Origin: M3007 sp046160625
Lineage (GTDB): Bacteria > Bacteroidota > Bacteroidia > Chitinophagales > Saprospiraceae
Direction of reading: 5' to 3'
DNA: 64,000 bases
NCBI GenBank assembly: GCA_046160625.1
Contig: JBJXGZ010000111.1
Location: 10,328-74,327, forward strand
This document shows, piece after piece, positions 15,632 to 24,490 of this stretch. A program made the position numbers and the translations under genes. The first letter of the stretch is position 1; each line of letters begins with the position of its first letter. Under the pieces are notes generated by a model. It saw only the letters and a program-made list of their open reading frames with translations. It did no database searches and was not told the origin of the DNA.

Positions 15632-17791
15632 ATGACCCAGACAAGCTGGAAAGCCTTTTTCTACAACCTTTGTTTTGCGCTGAACACGCTTCTGCTGTTT
15701 CTGGCACTGTTTGGGGCAAATATGCAAGTGCCTTCTATTTTGCAGGTTGTGGGAAGAATGCACCCTCTGATACTTCACTTTCCCATTGTATTAATGCTAA
15801 TTGCTGGTGTCTGGGAAACGACGATTCAGCCTAAAAGCCTTCCTATTCTCCAGAATATCGGCGATGGTTTGCTGCTTTCGTCCGCTATAAGTGCCGCTAT
15901 AAGTGCTCTGATGGGGCTTTTCTTGTCAAAAGAAGGTGGCTACGAAGAAAGCACATTGTTTTGGCATCATTGGGGTGGTTTTGCGGTTTCTGTAATTGCA
16001 TGGAGCTGGTATTCTTTTCGGGGATATCTTCGAAGGATAAAGTTTGGAACGCCTGCAATTGCGGGAATCAGTTTGATTGCTCTAATAGTCGCTGGGCATC
16101 AGGGCGCGAAACTCACGCACGGCGAAAACTATCTTCTCACACCAGTAACGCCAGAAAGAGAAAGCCCAGTAGTTTTGCTCGAGGAAGCCCTTGTGTTTGA
16201 GCATGTTGTACGCCCAATACTGAAGGAAAAGTGCATGAATTGCCACAATTCTACCAAGGCAAAGGGAGATTTGAACATGGAAACAGAAACCTTGCTCTTG
16301 AAAGGCGGTAAAAACGGTGTGCCTTGGGATAGTACAGCCAAGGATTTGGGGTTACTATTACAACGAGTCCATCTGCCCGTGGAAGAAAAGGAACACATGC
16401 CACCCAAAGGCAAACCACAATTGACTGCTGAGGAAATCAATATTTTAAACCACTGGATCAAGAATGGGGCAAGTTTTAGTCAAAAAATAGTGGATTTGCC
16501 TGAAAATGACTCGCTGCGGTCTTGGGCGACCACGAGGATCAACCCTGCCATCGTGGAGGAAGCCCCCTACCCTTTCGACGCTGCTGATGAAGCGACTATT
16601 CAAAAATTGAACAATGATTATCGGGTCGTGGCCCCGATTGCCATGAATTCGCCTGCTCTGGAAGTCAATTTTTATGGAATTTCTGCCTTTAACAGCGTAT
16701 ATTTGAAGGAATTGGCATCAGTAAATGAACAGGTAGTGAGCCTTAACCTGAATAAAATGCCCTTGAAAGATGAGGACCTAAAACTCATCGCAATTTTCCC
16801 AAATCTGCGCCAACTCAACCTTGCTTTTACCAAAATTACCGGAGCAACATTGGGGCTTTTAAAAAGCCTGAAATCCTTAAAAAGTCTCTCATTATCAGGT
16901 ACTTATGTAAAATTCACGGATCTTAGTATTTTGTCTCATCTGCCCGAATTATCCACGCTGTACATCTGGAATACTTCACTGTCAGAACAGGACATTAGCT
17001 CCTTGAAGCAACGATTTCCCGGTATCCGAATCGAATCGGGCTTCAAGGACGCAGGAATTGTTGCCAAACTAAACGCTCCCATCATAGAAGGCGAAGCACA
17101 GGTCTTCACCCAAAGCACAAAAGTCAAGTTGAAAAACTACATCCATGGGGCAGAAATACGGTACACTTTGGACGGTTCTGTACCAGATAGCCTTACGTCG
17201 CCCATCAGCACAGGCGACAGTATCACGATTGCGAGCTCTTGCCAACTTATCGCCAAGACTTTTTTGTCAGGGTGGATCAGCAGTGAAGTGGCAACACGCA
17301 GTTTTTATAAAACGGGAGTTCTTCCAGACTCCATTGTCTTAACCTACCCGCCAAACCCTCAATACAAAGGCGAGGGGGCGAATACCCTGGCCAATAAAAA
17401 AATTGGAGACAATGATTTCAGGAGCAACAAATGGCTGGGTTACAAGGAGACCAATTTAGAGGCGTTTTTGCTTTTTCGGAAACCTGTAACCTTATCTTCG
17501 GTGTCCTTTAGCACTTTAGTAGATATTGGCAGTTACATCATGCCTGCATCTGAGATCCAGGTCTGGGGAGGTAATAGCCAAAAAAATCTGGTGTTATTGA
17601 AAAAACTGAGCCCGCAACAGCCTGATAAAGTGGGCGCACCGGGATATCGCCTTGGGTTCAATTGTAAGTTTGAAGCCCGCAAAATCAGTGTTTTGAAAAT
17701 AGTAGCCAAGCCAGTCACGAAACTGCCTGCCTGGCATCCGGGAAAGGGGGAAAAAGGATGGTTTTTCGTAGATGAGATTTTTTTAGAGTAG
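15632..17791 (+). CDS. DUF2231-cytochrome-LRR-CHB_HEX-discoidin fusion protein
   Basis: 719 residues, the ATG abutting the previous TGA. Residues ~15-165 form a four-helix membrane region with the DUF2231 signature RMHPLILHFPIVLMLIAGVW. Residues ~185-285 are a PSCyt1-type cytochrome c with CMNCH (201-205) and the distal block HMPPKGKPQLTAEEINILN. Residues ~370-468 are leucine-rich repeats (VSLNLNKMPLKDEDLKL, LRQLNLAFTKITGATL). Residues ~483-560 are CHB_HEX_C and ~586-719 are discoidin-like, as in the upstream gene. A membrane-anchored electron-transfer protein exposing ligand-binding modules is the plainest reading. DUF2231-cytochrome-LRR architectures occur near DUF1501 genes in other bacteria; the extra C-terminal modules are the unusual part. 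Confidence 0.88.
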   Translation: MTQTSWKAFFYNLCFALNTLLLFLALFGANMQVPSILQVVGRMHPLILHFPIVLMLIAGVWETTIQPKSLPILQNIGDGLLLSSAISAAISALMGLFLSKEGGYEESTLFWHHWGGFAVSVIAWSWYSFRGYLRRIKFGTPAIAGISLIALIVAGHQGAKLTHGENYLLTPVTPERESPVVLLEEALVFEHVVRPILKEKCMNCHNSTKAKGDLNMETETLLLKGGKNGVPWDSTAKDLGLLLQRVHLPVEEKEHMPPKGKPQLTAEEINILNHWIKNGASFSQKIVDLPENDSLRSWATTRINPAIVEEAPYPFDAADEATIQKLNNDYRVVAPIAMNSPALEVNFYGISAFNSVYLKELASVNEQVVSLNLNKMPLKDEDLKLIAIFPNLRQLNLAFTKITGATLGLLKSLKSLKSLSLSGTYVKFTDLSILSHLPELSTLYIWNTSLSEQDISSLKQRFPGIRIESGFKDAGIVAKLNAPIIEGEAQVFTQSTKVKLKNYIHGAEIRYTLDGSVPDSLTSPISTGDSITIASSCQLIAKTFLSGWISSEVATRSFYKTGVLPDSIVLTYPPNPQYKGEGANTLANKKIGDNDFRSNKWLGYKETNLEAFLLFRKPVTLSSVSFSTLVDIGSYIMPASEIQVWGGNSQKNLVLLKKLSPQQPDKVGAPGYRLGFNCKFEARKISVLKIVAKPVTKLPAWHPGKGEKGWFFVDEIFLE

Positions 17792-17862
17792 CATGGTTTG
17801 GAATTCAGTCTATCTCTCTGCCAAAGAAAACATTTTACCTTGGCCAGTAAATTAAACATTCA

Positions 17863-18816
17863 ATGAAAAGCATCTCGACCCTATTCTTTTTCCTCTTTCT
17901 CAGCACTTTATCAAACGCCCAAAGCTTTCCCGACAGCCAAATCGATGGCAAATACTACACCGTCAACGGCGCTAAACTCTGGACTGTCAGTTTCGGCAAT
18001 GGCGACCCGCTCTTTTTGATTGCGGGCGGGCCGGGTGGTTCCCATTATGGGTTGCGAAGTTTTGATTCCCTCTCAAGCACCAATACGCTGGTATATTTTG
18101 ATGGTTTTGGCCGCGGAAAATCCGATACTGCAAAAGATGTGCGGGAATATTCCCTTGAACGCGACATTGAAGACCTGGAGGGCTTGCGCAAGGCCATGGG
18201 TTATGCAAGTATCAATATTCTTGGGCATTCTTATGGAGGCGTAGTTGCGCAAGGTTATGCCGTGAAATACCCAGATCGGGTAAAACACTTGATTCTGGCG
18301 AATAGCTTTCATAGTTTTATAATGTGGCAGGAAAATGACGACAATTCTAACCATGAAATCAGAACCAATTACCCAGAGGTTTGGGATACGCTGATGAAAA
18401 TCAGGGAACGCGGCGCCATTTCGAGCGACCCAATCCACCAGGAGATTTATGGAAAAGTCCCGTATGGCTTTTTATATGCCTACAACCCGAATAATTTCAG
18501 GAACAGGGGAAGAAAACCCTATCCTAACCCGTTTAATGCAGCCCTGTATTACCAATTGGTTGGAAAAGACGGCGATTTTATCGTGGGGAACGATATTGGA
18601 AATTTTGACTTCCGCAAGCAATTACAATCGCTAAAAATGCCCATTCTAATCGTTGCCGGTCGGTACGACCGTGTTGCTGTACCCTGGATGATGGTTAAAT
18701 ATAAAACCTACTGCCCACAAGCCCAATTTGAGATGTTTGAGTTTAGCGGCCACAACCCACAGGTGGAAGAACCTGCAAAGGAATTTGCAATTATCAGGAT
18801 ATTTTTAAGCAAATAG
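17863..18816 (+). CDS. Secreted alpha/beta hydrolase, proline iminopeptidase-like
   Basis: 317 residues with a signal peptide (MKSISTLFFFLFLSTLSNA). The alpha/beta-hydrolase core shows the oxyanion block IAGGPGGSHYGL, typical of proline iminopeptidases (HGGPG-like with His replaced), the nucleophile elbow GHSYGG (Ser), the acid AGRYDRVAVP and the late His in SGHNPQVEEP. Likely an exported aminopeptidase or esterase. It is 71 bp downstream of the cytochrome operon and ends 2 bp before the convergent sigma-factor partner gene, with no visible terminator between them. Substrate is unknown. Confidence 0.85.
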   Translation: MKSISTLFFFLFLSTLSNAQSFPDSQIDGKYYTVNGAKLWTVSFGNGDPLFLIAGGPGGSHYGLRSFDSLSSTNTLVYFDGFGRGKSDTAKDVREYSLERDIEDLEGLRKAMGYASINILGHSYGGVVAQGYAVKYPDRVKHLILANSFHSFIMWQENDDNSNHEIRTNYPEVWDTLMKIRERGAISSDPIHQEIYGKVPYGFLYAYNPNNFRNRGRKPYPNPFNAALYYQLVGKDGDFIVGNDIGNFDFRKQLQSLKMPILIVAGRYDRVAVPWMMVKYKTYCPQAQFEMFEFSGHNPQVEEPAKEFAIIRIFLSK

Positions 18817-18818
18817 GA

Positions 18819-19562
18819 CTAAAGCGATCTGGATAAATCTTGGGCTTCCCGGTAAAACGCATGACCTTCATCCGCTGAAATTCTTTTCAATCCATTCAAA
18901 ATCAGGGACTTATTTTGCTCAAAATCGGGCAACAGGGACAATAATTCGTACCACTGCGCAGCCTCGCCGTAGCGGACGCTTCCGGTCAATTGGCCGAAAA
19001 CCACCGCCGATTGTGGATATTTTTTCTGTCCAAAAAGTGCATGTCCCCGCAAATAGGCCGCGTCAGTATTGTATTCAGGAGGTGTATTTTTCAACGCAAC
19101 AAGTGCATCTGAAAATCTGCGTTCGGCCAGTGCAAGACGGGCATCATTGAGTGTATTTTGGCTCGTGCTCGCATCTCCACGGATATCAGAGGCAAAGTCG
19201 GGGGAGCGGTAGTTTGACTGCGCCAGAGCGAGGTAGCGGTTGGTTACCGTGTTTGGTTTTTTGGCGATAGGCTCTTCAACAGGCTTAACATCTTGGAGAA
19301 CAGGCGATTGTATAGGAGTGGGCATTTCAGAGGGCTGGTTTTGGGGGGGGCGCGATTTCCGTTCCTTTTGCGGCCAAAACAGCCAGGCCGCTCCCCCAAG
19401 GAAGAGCAGCACAAGCAATATACGAAGCGGCGAAATACCATCACCTCCCCCCGATGGAGGAGGGCTTTGGTCGCGCCACTGCTTCATTTTGGCGCTGAGA
19501 TCGGAGGCTACGAGTGATTCGCGGGCTTCGCGTTCGAGCCGGTCTTTTGAATTGTAAGGCAT
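18819..19562 (-). CDS. Single-pass membrane protein, putative anti-sigma partner
   Basis: 247 residues from the ATG at 19562 (MPYNSKDRLEREARE). The longer frame to 19622 would overlap the sigma gene. A charged cytosolic N-terminus of ~45 residues precedes one transmembrane segment (RILLVLLFLGGAAWLFW), then a Pro-rich linker and a helical periplasmic domain with TPR-like spacing (LALAERRFSDALVALKNTPPEY, AAYLRGHALFGQKKYPQSAVVF). It starts 19 bp after the ECF sigma factor stop. This layout is common for sigma/anti-sigma or sigma/effector pairs in Bacteroidota, but I see no zinc anti-sigma motif. The partner role is inferred from context only. Confidence 0.7.
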   Translation of the reverse strand: MPYNSKDRLEREARESLVASDLSAKMKQWRDQSPPPSGGGDGISPLRILLVLLFLGGAAWLFWPQKERKSRPPQNQPSEMPTPIQSPVLQDVKPVEEPIAKKPNTVTNRYLALAQSNYRSPDFASDIRGDASTSQNTLNDARLALAERRFSDALVALKNTPPEYNTDAAYLRGHALFGQKKYPQSAVVFGQLTGSVRYGEAAQWYELLSLLPDFEQNKSLILNGLKRISADEGHAFYREAQDLSRSL

Positions 19563-19581
19563 GATGTCATTGCAGCGGGGA

Positions 19582-20172
19582 CTAAATATTGAAAAATTCT
19601 TTGAGTTCGTGGCTGTTTTCAATCAGTGCCTTTAGTTTTTTGCGGCATTCAGAGCATTGATTCATCGCAACCTGATCAGAGGCATATCCCATCTCGGTAG
19701 CGATTTCTTTCATGGAGTGGCTTAATTGGTAAAGTGTGAGCATTCGTTTGCATTTATCTCCGAGCGCGGTGAGCATCTTTTGGAATACCGCCTGCCGCTC
19801 CCGGTCATACATCTCATCCTCTGTAAATAGTGCGATTTCAAGTTGCTCCTTTTCGTCTAATGCTACGATTCGGCCTTGCTTCCTTTGTTTGTTGAGCCAT
19901 TGCCATTTTGCAATGCTGCAAAAAAAGGTTTTTAAAGACGCTTCCTCTCTATACTTTCCTTCGCGCAACAGCCGATCAAAAGTGATAAACGCATCGTGGT
20001 ATAAATCTTCTCCATCGGCTTCCGAACCACCATGTCGAGTAGCATACTGTCTTACCCAACGCTGCAGGCCTTCGTTGCCAAACCACCATTGCAATGCCAC
20101 ATCACGCCCAGTCCCACCTGCAGCGATGGCGCTGACGATGGCCTGGTCGGTCCATGGTGCTGTTTGGCTCAT
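19582..20172 (-). CDS. ECF-type RNA polymerase sigma factor
   Basis: 196 residues from the ATG at 20172 (MSQTAPWTDQ). Region 2 is visible as DGEDLYHDAFITFDRLLREG and FFCSIAKWQWLNKQRKQ; region 4 as KMLTALGDKCKRML followed by SHSMKEIATEMGYAS with its helix-turn-helix. The C-terminus NQCSECRKKLKALIE carries a CxxC pair. The reading MSQTAP fits a perfect -7 box at 20208-20215 with a TTG 17 nt upstream. It is followed at 19 bp by a membrane protein that may be its regulator. Target genes are unknown. Confidence 0.88.
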   Translation of the reverse strand: MSQTAPWTDQAIVSAIAAGGTGRDVALQWWFGNEGLQRWVRQYATRHGGSEADGEDLYHDAFITFDRLLREGKYREEASLKTFFCSIAKWQWLNKQRKQGRIVALDEKEQLEIALFTEDEMYDRERQAVFQKMLTALGDKCKRMLTLYQLSHSMKEIATEMGYASDQVAMNQCSECRKKLKALIENSHELKEFFNI

Positions 20173-20207
20173 AATCGGTTTATGGTTCAGTTTGACCTCC
20201 GTTTGAG

Positions 20208-20235
20208 CAAAAGTATTTGAAATGTAGGCTTGCAA
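20208..20235 (-). promoter_or_regulatory. Promoter for the ECF sigma operon
   Basis: On the reverse strand TACTTTTG (20215-20208) is a perfect -7 box and TTG (20235-20233) lies 17 nt upstream as a -33 element. The predicted leader is about 29 nt to the ATG at 20172. Confidence 0.55.
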
Positions 20236-20265
20236 TAGAGGGTACAAGTTTCCTTTTTTGTGTGC

Positions 20266-20988
20266 CTACTTTTCATAACCTAACCTTTGCTTCATCAAAT
20301 TTTCCGCTTTTTCTTTCAGATTTCCAATGTCCTTGGGGTCTAGACCTTCTGTTTCGATCGGTTCATCCCAGACTATATGTACCGTACCAGGGCGAAGCCC
20401 TTCGCCATTAGCGGTGATATGACGGATATTCACAATAGTTTGGACCGCCAAAGGCGCTCCAGTCTGAATGGCGATCCGAAATGCCCCGTCAAAGAAAGGG
20501 GCGAGCAGTTGTTCGGTATCATTTCGGCTGCCTTCAGGATAAATAAAAATGCTCCATCCCTCAGCCAGTTGCTGTTTTAAGGCTACTACGCTGCGCGCCC
20601 GACTCATCGCGCTACTTCTGTCCACCACAAGGCACATTTTTCTGACGATCAGACCAAATACCGGGATTTTTAGCAACTCTTGTTTTGCCAAAAAACGGAA
20701 TACCCCCGGGAATGCGTGTCCGTTCACGATAAAATCAAGCGAAGACCTGTGGTTGCCAACGATGACGTAACTTCTTTTTTGGTCTATCCTTTCGCTGCCC
20801 TCCACCTTTAAACGAATGCCTACCAGGGTCAAGAAAATCGGCGTGAATATGTGGTGCAGGTAATAGATATTGTTTCGCAATGCCCGCTTCCCGGGCGTAA
20901 TCACCATGTTAATACCAACGATGGGGAGACTCAGCGCCATCAAAATCAGAAAAAGTGCCGCGGCGTATATAGCCCATATTTTTGCCAT
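20266..20988 (-). CDS. plsC: 1-acyl-sn-glycerol-3-phosphate acyltransferase (PlsC)
   Basis: 240 residues. It acylates lysophosphatidic acid at position 2 to give phosphatidic acid at the inner membrane. An N-terminal membrane helix (IYAAALFLILMALSLPIVG) is followed by acyltransferase motif I NHRSSLDF (HX4D), motif II around FRFLAKQELLKIPVFG, motif III IYPEGSRND and the late VQTIVNI block. Length fits the family. The ATG at 20988 is natural; a near-consensus TACCTTCG box (21000-20993, reverse) would give almost no leader. It follows the nuclease gene on the same strand by 35 bp. Confidence 0.93.
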   Translation of the reverse strand: MAKIWAIYAAALFLILMALSLPIVGINMVITPGKRALRNNIYYLHHIFTPIFLTLVGIRLKVEGSERIDQKRSYVIVGNHRSSLDFIVNGHAFPGVFRFLAKQELLKIPVFGLIVRKMCLVVDRSSAMSRARSVVALKQQLAEGWSIFIYPEGSRNDTEQLLAPFFDGAFRIAIQTGAPLAVQTIVNIRHITANGEGLRPGTVHIVWDEPIETEGLDPKDIGNLKEKAENLMKQRLGYEK

Positions 20989-21023
20989 GGCGCGAAGGTA
21001 GGGAGACTTTGGATTTTGGACTC

Positions 21024-23696
21024 TTATCCAAGCAAAGTGTGGTAATCATCCCAGCGCGCATCCTCGTTTTTCATTTCAAGGAGTTCAAACAATTGCCCTT
21101 CGTACAATGCCTCCAACTCTGGTGCTGTGCGGGCGGTGCGGAGCTCAAGCAAGCCTTTGCGCAATTGGGCCAAACGCCATGCATAGGTCTTTTCCATCTT
21201 TTCAAAAATAGAGGTGCAGGCAGCAACATGATCTTCCCCGCCTCGCCCTGCTACTACGGCCTCCTTAAATGCAGTGGCATTACGGGCAACCATTTTGCCT
21301 TCATCGAGGATGAAATAAGCCGTGTGGGGCCATTGTTCGGGAGGGGGCAGTAGATGCGCGTAAAGCACCAATTGAAGGTCTTCCCCATTCTGTATCAATT
21401 CTTTGCGCCTTTTGACGCCACTCCATTTCAAGTCAATAATGGCTTGTTCTTCACCCCGGCGCAGCACCAAATCTGCCTTGCCGCGAACGGGCATGCCTAC
21501 AAAATTGCCCTCCAGTTCCATTTCAGTGTTTTGCACCTCCCAGCCGTTGTTTCGCAGCAGGGAGACCAGGCTCCAGGCGGCGTTTTTTACTTTATTGAGA
21601 AAAGCCATTCGTTCTGGCTCACGGCCGTATAGAAGCAAGGTTGCTCCTTCGCGTGGGAACAAAGCACCCGATTCGTGTTCCACCCATTCGTTCAAGGCGC
21701 GCCGATCAAGGCTTGCTAGGTTTTCTTTCAAAAGTTTTTCAAAAAAACGGTGCGCGAGGCTGCCCAGCAGAGTGTTATCGCCCGTTACACTGAGCAAACT
21801 GGAGCGATAAAGCCGCAGTTTTTGACGAAAAAACCAACGGTGGGGGTAATAAAAAAGGCTGTCGAGGTTGGTGGGGGTCTCGTATTCACTTTCAGTGAAT
21901 AACTTTGGGTTAGAAAGTTGAATAATTGGCTTTGGACGAACAGCAATACGGGTTGCTACACGTTCTTGGGCCGGAGTTTTCAACCATTCTGCAAAGCGCA
22001 CACGATCATTTTCACGCGTCAAATGAAAGCTGAAATCCTTGATTTCCGCTCCAAAAATCGCTTCAATGTCGCTGAGTAAAAGCGGTGGAACAGCCTCTGC
22101 GCCGTCCACTTGTTCTGGAATAACGAGCAAAAGACTTCGAGAGGTTTGTAGCACCGGCCGAAGTTGGAGCAGTTGTTTGCGCTGACTTTGCTGGCGTGGC
22201 GTTTCAAGCGCAACACCTTGATCTTCAAGAAAAATTCGTTCTTCTTTTTGCCATTTGTCTGGAGGCGGAGTAGTATTTTCATAAACACAATTCCACCAAA
22301 CCAAGTCTTCCACTGGGGAAGCAAATGCACCAGGCTGGTGCACAAATGCAAAACTCCCAACTTCGGCTGGCGCCAATTGCATGGGAGATGGTTCGTAGAT
22401 GGTGCGCACAATGCGTTCCAATTCGAGGAAACCGATCCGTTGTTCTGGCAGGGTTTCCAACAATTCGCGAATACGTCGTGCTTGCTCTGCCAATACCAAC
22501 AGCGAAGGGTTATTGCTGCCAGATTCCTCGTAAAAAATCTGCGCCCACTCATGCAGGTAGCCGTAAAGCGCTACTGCGTCGCGTTTAGGGGCCGTACCAT
22601 CAACTGGATAACGGCGGCGATCGAACCAAAAATCGTATTGATCCCGTGCTTCATCAGGCACATTGGCTTGTTCCAAATAACCGAACACCGCTGCAAACCA
22701 GTTATCGCTGAACAAGCCCGGCTTTTCAGCCAACACGCGCGCAATTTCTAAGGCCAATCCAGGCTCCAAAGGTTTAATGGGCAGGGTAAGAAACTCCATA
22801 ATTTTGAACACGTCCACGGGTTCCCACAAGAATGCCGGGGCAAGTTTGAGCACCTGCAACGACGGCCGGGCGAGCGAGGCTGAAAGTACTCCCATTGGTG
22901 CAAAGCCCTCATTCACAAGGTTTTGTTCCAACAAAAGGTTCATTTCAGGCAATAGAAATGCCGGCCGGTAATCCGGGTTTCCTCCAAGAGTTTGCGCCAA
23001 AAATGTGGCCGCATCCGAGTCGCGGCGGGTAAAGAGTAAGGCCAGTTTTCCAGCCCCAGAACCTGTGCCGTGTTGCAACTTGCCCAATCGGGAATCAGGC
23101 CTTGCCGCGCCATTGATTTCGACTTGTTCGATCTTGATTTTGTGTTCTCGAAATAATCTCAGAACGCGCTGAATCACAGGCGTTTGCAAATGCTCAGGTT
23201 CGTAAAGTAGGATTTTTTCAAGCGGGCAATGTTGGGATTTCAAGGATTCCAACACCTGCGCATATCGGTCTGCGAACCCCGCCGCTTGAACGCCCAATTC
23301 AGGGTCCTGGAGTTTTTTTTGAAAATACACTTCTACTAACGCTAAATCGCGTAAACGCGATGGCAATCCATTCGCCAATACAAAATCCCAGCCAGCAAGC
23401 AGGAGTTCGTCGCGCCAGGCGAGTAAAGCCTCTGCACTGGCAAACCGGTCTGCGTCAAAGGATTTATCAAAAAAAGGCGCCGGGGATTGGGCGGTTTCCG
23501 CGAGATGTTGGCCAAGTGCTTGCCGATACAATTCAATACGCAGATAGGCAGTATTGTTCCTGTAGCCGCTCAGACCTAATTGGCCTTCCAGCCAAATCAG
23601 CAGTTTAGAAGGGCCTACGAAGTATTCGCCCTCGCGTTGGGGACTGGGCGGGGCATGTACAATGGAGTCGAATTCGTGGCCTAGGTGAAGGAGCAT
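21024..23696 (-). CDS. PD-(D/E)XK nuclease, AddB-like
   Basis: 890 residues. The N-terminal part (GPSKLLIWLEGQLGL, then LEVY/ERILLYEPEHL-type patterns) resembles the inactivated helicase half of AddB/RecB-family proteins. The C-terminal ~200 residues form a RecB-like nuclease with VRGKADLVLRRGEEQAIIDL, where the Asp and the D-x-K pair (IIDLKW, about residues 750-756) are the metal-binding site, followed by the QLVLYAHLL motif. AddB works with the AddA helicase-nuclease in double-strand-break end processing, but no AddA/UvrD gene is in the window. The start codon is 9 bp after the methyltransferase stop. A perfect -7 box overlaps that stop (23701-23708). Confidence 0.82.
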   Translation of the reverse strand: MLLHLGHEFDSIVHAPPSPQREGEYFVGPSKLLIWLEGQLGLSGYRNNTAYLRIELYRQALGQHLAETAQSPAPFFDKSFDADRFASAEALLAWRDELLLAGWDFVLANGLPSRLRDLALVEVYFQKKLQDPELGVQAAGFADRYAQVLESLKSQHCPLEKILLYEPEHLQTPVIQRVLRLFREHKIKIEQVEINGAARPDSRLGKLQHGTGSGAGKLALLFTRRDSDAATFLAQTLGGNPDYRPAFLLPEMNLLLEQNLVNEGFAPMGVLSASLARPSLQVLKLAPAFLWEPVDVFKIMEFLTLPIKPLEPGLALEIARVLAEKPGLFSDNWFAAVFGYLEQANVPDEARDQYDFWFDRRRYPVDGTAPKRDAVALYGYLHEWAQIFYEESGSNNPSLLVLAEQARRIRELLETLPEQRIGFLELERIVRTIYEPSPMQLAPAEVGSFAFVHQPGAFASPVEDLVWWNCVYENTTPPPDKWQKEERIFLEDQGVALETPRQQSQRKQLLQLRPVLQTSRSLLLVIPEQVDGAEAVPPLLLSDIEAIFGAEIKDFSFHLTRENDRVRFAEWLKTPAQERVATRIAVRPKPIIQLSNPKLFTESEYETPTNLDSLFYYPHRWFFRQKLRLYRSSLLSVTGDNTLLGSLAHRFFEKLLKENLASLDRRALNEWVEHESGALFPREGATLLLYGREPERMAFLNKVKNAAWSLVSLLRNNGWEVQNTEMELEGNFVGMPVRGKADLVLRRGEEQAIIDLKWSGVKRRKELIQNGEDLQLVLYAHLLPPPEQWPHTAYFILDEGKMVARNATAFKEAVVAGRGGEDHVAACTSIFEKMEKTYAWRLAQLRKGLLELRTARTAPELEALYEGQLFELLEMKNEDARWDDYHTLLG

Positions 23697-23700
23697 GGGG

Positions 23701-23708
23701 CAAACTTA
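23701..23708 (-). promoter_or_regulatory. Possible -7 box giving a leaderless nuclease mRNA
   Basis: Reverse-strand TAAGTTTG matches TAnnTTTG and overlaps the TAA stop of the methyltransferase gene. Transcription ~7 nt downstream would start at or next to the nuclease ATG (23696), implying a leaderless message. With no -33 element visible it may be chance. Confidence 0.25.
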
Positions 23709-24365
23709 AGGAACGATAACTGTTGCGCGGTGTTTATTTTTTGTGGCCACCAGCAACAAATCTGTCGTTTTTACTTCCCCTTGGGTTGGATAATCCTGAC
23801 GTATCAGGTCAATAATTTTACAACCATTTTCTTTAAGCGCCTTGATCAGATAATCTGCCTGATGAAAGTACATATACACTTGATCGCCATGGCTATTGGT
23901 TTGTATTCCGGATTTGCTATAATCGTCCTCCATTGTGCTTATGTAAAGTACGCCGTCAGATTTTAATCGCAAAGTGGCGTCGGTAATCAATTTTATAGAC
24001 TCCTCTTTAGAAAGATATGGCAGGCAAAAGCCGCACATAATCGCATCATATGTATTGGGTAGCAGCGCAATTTCCCGGCAATCCATCACTTCAAATTCGG
24101 CCTCTGGGTTATTGATCCTGGCAAGTTCAATCATGTTTGGGGCTAAATCTATCCCTAATATTTTGAAATCCGGGCGTTTTTTTAATAGATATTTAGTGAT
24201 GTTGCCTGGCCCACACGCAATCTCTAATATATCCGCATTTTCCTGTGGAATGTTGTTGCAAAACAAATCGAATGAATGCTGGTATAAATCCACATTCATG
24301 AATTTGTTTTGATAATCAGTAGCGTGTTGGTTGAATATCTCTTTCGCAGTTTTGACCTTATTCAT
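23706..24365 (-). CDS. Class I SAM-dependent methyltransferase
   Basis: 219 residues. It has a Rossmann-type methyltransferase core: motif I LEIACGPGNITKYLL, the acidic end of strand 2 ILGIDLAPNMIELAR, and motif II/III EFEVMDCREIALLPNTYDAI. The C-terminal part (KENGCKIIDLIRQDYP) matches the usual Methyltransf_25-like end. The substrate cannot be told from sequence. It lies 9 bp before the AddB-like nuclease on the same strand. The region between it and the divergent gldC holds the gldC promoter; no clear box is seen for this gene. Confidence 0.88.
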   Translation of the reverse strand: MNKVKTAKEIFNQHATDYQNKFMNVDLYQHSFDLFCNNIPQENADILEIACGPGNITKYLLKKRPDFKILGIDLAPNMIELARINNPEAEFEVMDCREIALLPNTYDAIMCGFCLPYLSKEESIKLITDATLRLKSDGVLYISTMEDDYSKSGIQTNSHGDQVYMYFHQADYLIKALKENGCKIIDLIRQDYPTQGEVKTTDLLLVATKNKHRATVIVP

Positions 24366-24452
24366 AGATGAGTGTATTATGCAACTATTGTTTTAAGCAG
24401 GCAATTTCATCGCTACGCTCTCAAAACCTCAACCCAAATTCCTGTTTATTAC

Positions 24453-24460
24453 TACTTTTG
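24453..24460 (+). promoter_or_regulatory. Putative -7 box for gldC
   Basis: TACTTTTG, a perfect TAnnTTTG match, ~30 bp before the gldC ATG. The predicted leader is about 24 nt. No convincing -33 TTG is seen. Confidence 0.5.
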
Positions 24461-24490
24461 CCGCTCTTTTATTGAAATAAATTTCCTTCC

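Noticed and set aside
19736..20206. Forward open frame of 156 codons across the sigma gene
   Set aside because: Shadow of the ECF sigma factor, with Ser/Cys-rich composition typical of antisense frames.
22164..22751. Forward open frame of 195 codons inside the nuclease gene
   Set aside because: Antisense shadow of the AddB-like gene.
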